Shown: positions 43,764 through 49,203 of the stretch, piece by piece
Layout of the letters: every line of letters starts with the position of its first letter
Position numbering within the stretch: the stretch's first letter is position 1
Assembly (NCBI GenBank): GCA_017442315.1
Contig: JAFRZX010000105.1
Location: 1 to 49,203, forward strand
Reading direction: 5' to 3'
From: Bacteroidales bacterium
GTDB lineage: Bacteria > Bacteroidota > Bacteroidia > Bacteroidales > UBA932
Length of the DNA: 49,203 bases
Notes under the pieces: generated by a model
Told to the model about the DNA's origin: nothing
The model's input: the letters and a program-made list of their open reading frames with translations, nothing else
Database searches by the model: none
Program-made: the position numbers and the translations under genes

Positions 43764-45026
43764 CTACTTCCAAGCATCATAATCATCCATATAACTAAAG
43801 TTACCCATAGGTCTCTGACGTTGAGGTTTCTTTACTTCTTCAGATGCACCACGCATTGACTTGAATATATCCCGGAATGGTGTCAACTTTATATTGTCAT
43901 TCTCCGTACTGATTGCTAAGCCATAAGCGGTAGAAAGAATTGGGCACAAATTTCTTGATTTAATTTCTGAAATATCTTTCACAGCTTTCTGATTCCATTC
44001 ATTAAATGAAATAACCTTAAGTTCTTTAAATCCATCATACACTCTTATAACATTCGGAAAAGTACTACCACCTCCAGAGTAAATCAATGGACGATTCTTT
44101 AAGGCAGCATTTAGCCTCTCTATTTTCAGATTAGTCTGACTTCTGAATTCATTGATCAATTTCTGATGCAAATGATTAGCAATACGTCCAACTTCTTTGG
44201 TAAACTCAATCAGCCTTGTTGCATTGATTTCTATCACGTTCTTAACATTAGAGTCCAGCGAACGGTTATCCTTCACTTTATCTTCTGCACAAGTTAAATA
44301 ATTCAAGCCTTTATTAATTGAAAAATAATCATACACCTGGGGTTTCCCATTGAGTACTGTGAAAAAAGATATATCCGTTGTACCACCTCCAACATCTATC
44401 ATAAGGCTCATACCGTATGATATTTTGCCTTGACTTGTCAATGGCTTCAGACAAGCGTATGCTTCTGGAAAGACTAACAACCCATACTCTTCCTTGATAC
44501 TATAGGAATACTCAACTATCTCGGTGAGTTCTTTTAGCGTCTGTAAAGTAGCATTCAAAAAACTTTTCTTATCATTCTCAAACACATCCTCGACTAATCG
44601 ATAGGCGCTTGCTACAATTGTAGTCGCAATTTTCTTTGCCATAACGATACTACTGCCATCAGCTGGGGCACCCATCTGAATAGTAAACATTTGTCCATAC
44701 TGTTCTTCTAAATCAAAGAGAAGATTAGCCACATAGAGTATTGAATAAAACAATGATTCTTGTTGAGATAAAGCATTTGAAGAGGACGACATACAAAAGG
44801 CACTCTGTTTAAAATACCGAATAATTCTTCCCTTGTAATTATGGGGAAGAAAGCCATAAGTAAGCCTCGTATCCTCATCAATACCTATTACGGTAGGTAA
44901 TGTATATTTAAGTCCGCCCTTAGAATCATTAAACTTCACAAAAGAGTACTCCAGCTCTACTCCCTCCTTTCTCTCTATACATATTTTTGTCTGATGAGTT
45001 CCAAAATCAAGTCCAACCGTAATCAT
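43764..45026 (-). CDS. Hsp70/actin-fold ATPase, short form
   Basis: 420 residues, essentially only the nucleotide-binding domain of the Hsp70/actin superfamily. Phosphate-1 loop VGLDFGTHQTK (4-14), phosphate-2 DVGGGTTD (211-218) and the adenosine loop IYSGGGSTFP (315-324) are present, so ATP binding is likely. There is no canonical substrate-binding domain or lid. The tail (about 395-420) is basic then acidic/aromatic (KKPQRQRPMGNFSYMDDYDAWK split), perhaps a docking peptide. It starts 3 bp after the SNF2 stop, so the two proteins are likely made together and may work as a complex. Confidence 0.88.
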   Translation of the reverse strand: MITVGLDFGTHQTKICIERKEGVELEYSFVKFNDSKGGLKYTLPTVIGIDEDTRLTYGFLPHNYKGRIIRYFKQSAFCMSSSSNALSQQESLFYSILYVANLLFDLEEQYGQMFTIQMGAPADGSSIVMAKKIATTIVASAYRLVEDVFENDKKSFLNATLQTLKELTEIVEYSYSIKEEYGLLVFPEAYACLKPLTSQGKISYGMSLMIDVGGGTTDISFFTVLNGKPQVYDYFSINKGLNYLTCAEDKVKDNRSLDSNVKNVIEINATRLIEFTKEVGRIANHLHQKLINEFRSQTNLKIERLNAALKNRPLIYSGGGSTFPNVIRVYDGFKELKVISFNEWNQKAVKDISEIKSRNLCPILSTAYGLAISTENDNIKLTPFRDIFKSMRGASEEVKKPQRQRPMGNFSYMDDYDAWK

Positions 45027-45029
45027 ATG

Positions 45030-48000
45030 CTATAAAATTGATATGTAATTCAGAGATATTATCTCATCTTCAATAGTGATTAACGAATCTTCTTTAAGCT
45101 GGGCTATCTTTTCAGCCTTCTCTCTTGCTTCCGTTTGCAGGTCAGATTTTCTCAAACGCAAAGCTCCTTCCACACCTCGACGTTCCTTGGCATCAAGAAA
45201 ACCATATTGAAGAGATAGTTCATAGTCTTTAATTTCGTTATTTAATTTTGTTATACGAACATCATAATACTCTTCCGTCTGCTGTATATTTCTATTTCTA
45301 TCACTTTCGACTTGCTTACGTATTTCCTGTAAACGACGGGATTTTTCTACATTTAACAATTCGGCAAAATCATATCGCATATCTTGAATCATTTCGCTAT
45401 CAGTAGCTAATTGAGTAAGATTAGATTCCTTTCCGGCAACTTGAGAACGAGCAAAAATGCGATCCGTTAAACTTGCATCAGACATTGCAGCCCTTTCATT
45501 GACATCAAAGACTAGAGGATAAAGTGTTTCTGTGGTTTTAGGGACTCCTAAAACCTTTCTACATACTGCAATCTTATAGACAGCCATATAATACGACTTA
45601 CCTGTGCGCAATAAGTCATCAGAATCAAGTGCATAGCTGAAGGAGTTTTGCGATATCTTATCTTTCCTTTGGAAATAATTCAGACATGCTTGAATTATTG
45701 GATGATAGATGTTTAAATACATCATTTTCGAGTTATCGTATGCCTTTTGCTGATTAAAGGTCAACAGAAATTCCTGTTTATCATCAATCTCTCGCTTAAA
45801 TCTATTGAATAATACATCATTCTCATCCCCCAGCGGTTGATACTGAGTAAGAAAATTTTGTAATACTCTAGGATTACTAACAGAGATAGAAAAGCGATAT
45901 ATACCATCTCCAACACTTGCTAATGAACAGGTTGGCATTTCTACTCGAATAACTGATTCAAGATAATTACGAAGTTCAACTTCAGTCACATATGAATTAA
46001 TTGCCAACATTCTATTAATCTCATCCTGGAAATAGGCATCGTTTGTCAAAGCATTATTAAGACCTTCTTTTAAATGCTGTATATTCTCTTCCTCATTAGC
46101 AATCGCACGTTCAACCTGTGCTATTTTCACACGCCTTTCTTCCTCCGTCAAACGACTGATGAACAGTTCTCGTTCTAAATTATTGTAAACTTCTTGAATT
46201 GTATGGGACCCTCCTTTCTCTAAAGGGGCATCAAGAATAGCTTCCATATCTCCTATAGTTCCTCTGAAGATTCCTATTCGGTCTAACAATCTCACGTATA
46301 TATCTTCTTGAATAGAGTCGGACACTATCATATTATATATATTCACCACAGGAGATTTCTGTCCAAACCTATCGATACGACCAATCCTTTGTTCTACAAC
46401 CATCGGATTCCATGGCAAATCATAATTAACCATAGAGTTACAGAACTGCATATCAAGTCCCTCACTACCAACCTCTGAAGACAATAGAATATGAGCATTG
46501 TCATTATTTTTAAACTCATCGAGAATATCTGCTCGGTTGTCAACCTGACCATGAATAATAAGACACCCTAACCCTCTCTTATTCAACCTCAACTTCAGAT
46601 ATTTAAGCGTTTTTCGAAATAGTGCGAATACAACTATTTTCTTTGTTCCATGTTTAAAAACCTCATCAATAATCTTTATCAGTTCATCAAATTTAGCATC
46701 TTCAAAGCCCTCATATAAATCAATTCCCTGATCCAGATTATCTTCTGTATTCATATAAGCAAATACACTACTTGCGACTTGCCTCTTTTTCTGAACTAAG
46801 CCCAATGCTCCCCCTGGGGTCATCACCTCTTCGCCCCATTCATCAGTATACGAATTATCATCAATATATTGTTCTATAACCTCATCAAAGAACCTTCTTT
46901 CTTCCTCGTTCAATATAATCTTTCTTGGATGCGGCTTACGTTCTGCCTGTGAAAGATCTCTCGTCACATCCCTCTTTCTTGTCCTGGAAAAGACAGTATT
47001 CATGACACTCATAGACGATATCAGATACTGAAGACGAGCTCTATTTTTATGCGTATCATCTGAATTCAACAAAGAGATTATTTCCTGATACAACGGATCC
47101 ACAGCAAAGGTTTCACCAATTGTAGTCTCTTTTTCCATCACAGTTATCTCATTTATCGCAAATCTAGTAACAATCTTTGCACTTTCTAATTGCCCTGCAA
47201 TAAGAGATAGCGGTACGTTATTATTCAAATCAGTTAATGCTTCTACAAAAGGGCGATTCTCCTGAAGGCGGTTTTCAAAGATCTGGTAATTATAATATCT
47301 TGTTGAATCCAGTAAATGAAGGAGGTTATATAGATTCTCGGTACTGATCATTACCGGAGTCGCAGTTAAAAAAACTGCTGCATTAGTCCTATCCATAACA
47401 ACTTCTGCCCCTCTAAAAGTCTGAGTCGTCTTATTTCTCATCTTGTGGGCCTCATCACATAGTACGAGACTAAATTTGAAAGAACTCTCTTGAAGGAAAT
47501 CTACAAGATTGGCAGGGCATTTCTTCGAAGGCTTATTCTCCTCTTCTTTCTTACGCATTCGGATCTTCTCATAATTCACGATAGCCCGTACAGGCACTCT
47601 TGAATCAGCCATATCATTTATAAGATCCTTTTGAGTCTCATAGATCTTAAACGATAAGCCAAACTTAAAAGAAAGTTCGTCTTTCCATTTCTTCTGCAAA
47701 GATTTTGGACATACAATCAGAACGTGCTGCAGTTCTTTTCTTGCTTTTAACTCCAACATTATATGACCTGCCTCAATAGTCTTTCCCAAGCCCACCTCAT
47801 CTGCGACGAGCAGTCGTCTGTTCGGTGAATTCAGAAACTTCAACAGAGGTTTAAACTGATATGCACGAAAAAGTGTTTTTGAAGCTTTCAGAGAAGATAT
47901 TGTGCTGTTATTTTTGCTTTTTATTTTAAATGTCGTATTCTTCTTCGAGAAATCCGAGTATGAGCCAAATATTCCATTTATACATCTTTCATAAGGATCG

Positions 48001-48170
48001 GCAATATCACAATCGGGAATCAAATTAACCTCCAATTCATCGGATATATATCCCTCCCAACTAACTTTGTACAATTGTCTTCCTCTACGTGGAGGCATTA
48101 CCTCCACAACAGTTCCATGATTACCAGATTCTGGTTTTACAACTCTGCTACCGATTGAAAACTTACTCAT
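45030..48170 (-). CDS. SNF2-family helicase/translocase, RapA-like
   Basis: 1046 residues. An SH3/chromo-like N-terminus (about 5-50; GSRVVKPESGNHGTVVEV) precedes a SNF2 motor: Walker A DEVGLGKT (124-131), DEAH (239-242), LTATP (268-272), and motif VI QRIGRIDRFGQ (594-604). The C-terminal 400 residues are helical with a long coiled coil (about 930-1025). The layout is like RapA and like helicases of defence islands such as DISARM DrmD, but no DUF1998 or methyltransferase partner is present. First gene of the SNF2-Hsp70 operon. Base composition AT-rich. Confidence 0.9.
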   Translation of the reverse strand: MSKFSIGSRVVKPESGNHGTVVEVMPPRRGRQLYKVSWEGYISDELEVNLIPDCDIADPYERCINGIFGSYSDFSKKNTTFKIKSKNNSTISSLKASKTLFRAYQFKPLLKFLNSPNRRLLVADEVGLGKTIEAGHIMLELKARKELQHVLIVCPKSLQKKWKDELSFKFGLSFKIYETQKDLINDMADSRVPVRAIVNYEKIRMRKKEEENKPSKKCPANLVDFLQESSFKFSLVLCDEAHKMRNKTTQTFRGAEVVMDRTNAAVFLTATPVMISTENLYNLLHLLDSTRYYNYQIFENRLQENRPFVEALTDLNNNVPLSLIAGQLESAKIVTRFAINEITVMEKETTIGETFAVDPLYQEIISLLNSDDTHKNRARLQYLISSMSVMNTVFSRTRKRDVTRDLSQAERKPHPRKIILNEEERRFFDEVIEQYIDDNSYTDEWGEEVMTPGGALGLVQKKRQVASSVFAYMNTEDNLDQGIDLYEGFEDAKFDELIKIIDEVFKHGTKKIVVFALFRKTLKYLKLRLNKRGLGCLIIHGQVDNRADILDEFKNNDNAHILLSSEVGSEGLDMQFCNSMVNYDLPWNPMVVEQRIGRIDRFGQKSPVVNIYNMIVSDSIQEDIYVRLLDRIGIFRGTIGDMEAILDAPLEKGGSHTIQEVYNNLERELFISRLTEEERRVKIAQVERAIANEEENIQHLKEGLNNALTNDAYFQDEINRMLAINSYVTEVELRNYLESVIRVEMPTCSLASVGDGIYRFSISVSNPRVLQNFLTQYQPLGDENDVLFNRFKREIDDKQEFLLTFNQQKAYDNSKMMYLNIYHPIIQACLNYFQRKDKISQNSFSYALDSDDLLRTGKSYYMAVYKIAVCRKVLGVPKTTETLYPLVFDVNERAAMSDASLTDRIFARSQVAGKESNLTQLATDSEMIQDMRYDFAELLNVEKSRRLQEIRKQVESDRNRNIQQTEEYYDVRITKLNNEIKDYELSLQYGFLDAKERRGVEGALRLRKSDLQTEAREKAEKIAQLKEDSLITIEDEIISLNYISIL

Positions 48171-48205
48171 AATGACAGGGATAATGACTTAAATTGATTG
48201 ACTTA

Positions 48206-48213
48206 CAAATATA
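48206..48213 (-). promoter_or_regulatory. -7 element for the SNF2-Hsp70 operon
   Basis: TATATTTG on the minus strand matches TAnnTTTG and lies 36 bp before the SNF2 start. No -33 TTTG at 19-21 bp. Confidence 0.5.
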
Positions 48214-48709
48214 GTAATTCGTTATATAATTGAGAAGATATGTAAAATGCAAAATTAACAGCACCTTGAGCCAAGACAAAGCACATCTAAACTTTATTGC
48301 ATAATATACCACTCAAAAACTTTCAATATGATTTTGCATAACACTTCAAGAATTCGTCTGTTTCTCCTCCCTAATACCGGATAGTTTTGTCTCTTCTTTT
48401 TCATATCATTTTTAGGGAAGAGGCGACTACATATATTATACTATGCCATACATTTTACGGAAGAAGATATTGCTCAGCTATTGCCAAGTTATTGCTCAAT
48501 ATTTCCCAAGTCCAAATGGCATTTCGTGTCACGTACACACATCTTGCAATCTGGACTAACGCCCCTCGGAAGTCTGATCGATTTTGTAACACGACTTTCT
48601 GAATGTATGTGACACATTTGGAGGGAAAACAGGAGTGGTCATAGTGCATATCTTTATAAGATTATAAAGTTATACGGTCAGATTTTCATACGGTTATAAA
48701 CGCATAAAG

Positions 48710-48825
48710 ACATATGTGTATAAAGTATATTTGTATGTTAACACACGAATGTATTTATGTGTTAATATGCGAACACATTAATATGTACACACAAAAACGC
48801 AAGAACACATATATGTGTATGTGTG
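48710..48825. repeat. Palindromic ACACAT/ATGTGT array
   Basis: Within about 115 bp the half-site ACACA(T)/(A)TGTGT recurs about eight times. Clear symmetric units are ACATATGT (48710-48717), GTTAAC (48737-48742), ATGTGTT-N8-AACACAT (48757-48778) and the 14-bp palindrome ACACATATATGTGT (48805-48818). Such clusters act as iterons, centromere-like partition sites or multi-operator regions. Confidence 0.55.
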
Positions 48826-48937
48826 CTCGTGGCAAATCGGACGTAACACGATTTTCACCGAGTTCCGAGGATGATAATTGACGACTTCGGAGGGCTTTGT
48901 CTGACGAACGCACATCTTGCTTTTGGTTCGAAGGGAG

Positions 48938-48958
48938 ATGCCCGGTCAGGCCGGGCAT
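48938..48958. repeat. REP-like palindrome
   Basis: ATGCCCGG (48938-48945) and CCGGGCAT (48951-48958) form an 8-bp GC-rich stem with a 5-base loop. The surrounding GTCATGCCCGG...CCGGGCATC pattern resembles an extragenic palindrome seen in many bacterial genomes. GC-rich in an AT-rich setting. Confidence 0.6.
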
Positions 48959-48961
48959 GAC

Positions 48962-48999
48962 GGAAAGGCCCAAGAACCAATGGATTCTTGAGCCTTTCC
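48962..48999 (-). terminator. Terminator downstream of the HTH remnant
   Basis: Arms 48962-48976 and 48985-48999 pair over 15 bp; on the minus strand the single mismatch is a T-G wobble, so it fits leftward transcription from the HTH gene. No strong T-run follows. Confidence 0.6.
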
Positions 49000-49025
49000 C
49001 TTTTCATCTCTTGCTGAATGAAACA

Positions 49026-49203
49026 TCAACGGTTCAGGAGCCGTTGGATGTCGGACAGGCGGTAGCGTTTCTTGCCGCCGACGGTTAGCGGTACGCGGTA
49101 GCCTCATTTCTCCCACCGCCATAGGGTGGCAGATGCGACCTCCAGCATTTCCATAACTTTGGCACGACTCAGATAGAGTTCCGCCCTTGATTCAGCAACC
49201 GAC
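49026..49203 (-). pseudogene. Excisionase-type helix-turn-helix gene, broken and cut by window edge
   Basis: The minus strand reads from the right edge as a short HTH protein of the MerR/excisionase type used by Bacteroidales mobile elements: LSRAKVMEMLEVASATLWRW, then EK, a TGA stop (49104-49106), then GYRVPLTVGGKKRYRLSD and IQRLLNR to the TGA at 49026-49028. The protein pattern continues in frame across the stop, so a single-base change of a sense codon (for example CGA or AGA) is the simplest cause. The 5' end lies outside. Confidence 0.75.

Larger units (their letters stand above)
48171..49025. other. 855-bp AT-rich intergenic region
   Basis: I see no supported protein or RNA gene. Besides the operon promoter it holds: paired ATTGCTCA words (48469, 48491); a direct repeat CACATCTTGC (48538-48547 and 48911-48920); a diverged inverted pair around CCCCTCGGAAGTC (48553-48565) and GACTTCGGAGGGC (48883-48895); similar TAACACGA words near 48588 and 48847; then the palindrome array, REP-like hairpin and terminator listed separately. 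Confidence 0.5.

Noticed and set aside
44000-48170. DISARM or Zorya system
   Set aside because: The SNF2 motor fits, but no DUF1998, methyltransferase, PLD or motor-protein partners are present in the window.
48710-48825. CRISPR array
   Set aside because: Repeats are short palindromic half-sites with irregular spacing, no 20-40 bp repeat units with unique spacers, and no cas genes.
48755-48973. 72-residue minus-strand frame over the REP-like palindrome
   Set aside because: Its recognisable part is only the translated palindrome, and the rest is repeat sequence.

Overview
The window looks like a chromosomal segment of a Bacteroidales (phylum Bacteroidota) genome. The grounds are gene content and promoter style. 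Content includes a BtuB/BtuG-like pair under a cobalamin riboswitch, a fused glycogen synthase/alpha-glucan phosphorylase, a long IleS with a degenerate TraR/DksA-like protein and LspA next to it, and a DUF6913-like gene followed by a DUF368 gene. Many upstream regions carry the Bacteroidota -7 element TAnnTTTG, and two have a full TTTG-N19/20-TAnnTTTG promoter, both in front of tRNA genes. I cannot name the genus.

Layout. 1-2.9 kb is a scarred mobile-element zone: the 3' end of a HipA-like kinase gene, a tyrosine integrase with an internal deletion, an intact second tyrosine recombinase, and a decayed patatin-like gene abutting it. 2.9-5.7 kb holds an acyl-CoA synthetase with a 34-codon membrane ORF just upstream, divergent from a membrane-bound LytTR regulator whose promoter carries phased direct repeats. 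5.8-9.0 kb is a vitamin B12 uptake unit (riboswitch, BtuB-like receptor, BtuG-like propeller lipoprotein). 9.1-19.5 kb is housekeeping: an ICMT/DUF1295-like membrane enzyme, tRNA-Ser(UGA), lspA, a DksA-like protein, ileS, cvpA, tsaB, a thioredoxin-fold lipoprotein without its cysteines, a HIT protein, greA and ribF. 19.5-31.8 kb is a compact glycogen cluster transcribed leftward: xseA, xseB, glgB, debranching enzyme, a GT4 glycosyltransferase, a GH57 enzyme and the 1412-residue synthase-phosphorylase fusion. 31.9-40.4 kb holds engB, prs, der, an LrgA/LrgB pair with a flippase-like protein, a PfkB/adenosine kinase-like gene, a DUF6913-like gene and a DUF368 (PopT-type) transporter, ending at tRNA-Arg(UCU).

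The right end (about 40.5-49.2 kb) looks like an AT-rich accessory island beside tRNA-Arg. It starts with hairpins and a gapped copy of the tRNA 3' end. A HEPN-like lipoprotein, a 109-residue unknown, a DUF4365-like nuclease-fold protein, and a tight SNF2-helicase/Hsp70-like operon follow. A palindrome-rich AT segment, a REP-like palindrome and an excisionase-type HTH reading frame broken by a TGA come next. The SNF2-Hsp70 pair with the facing DUF4365 gene is the best candidate here for an undescribed, possibly defensive, system. That role is inference from architecture and context.
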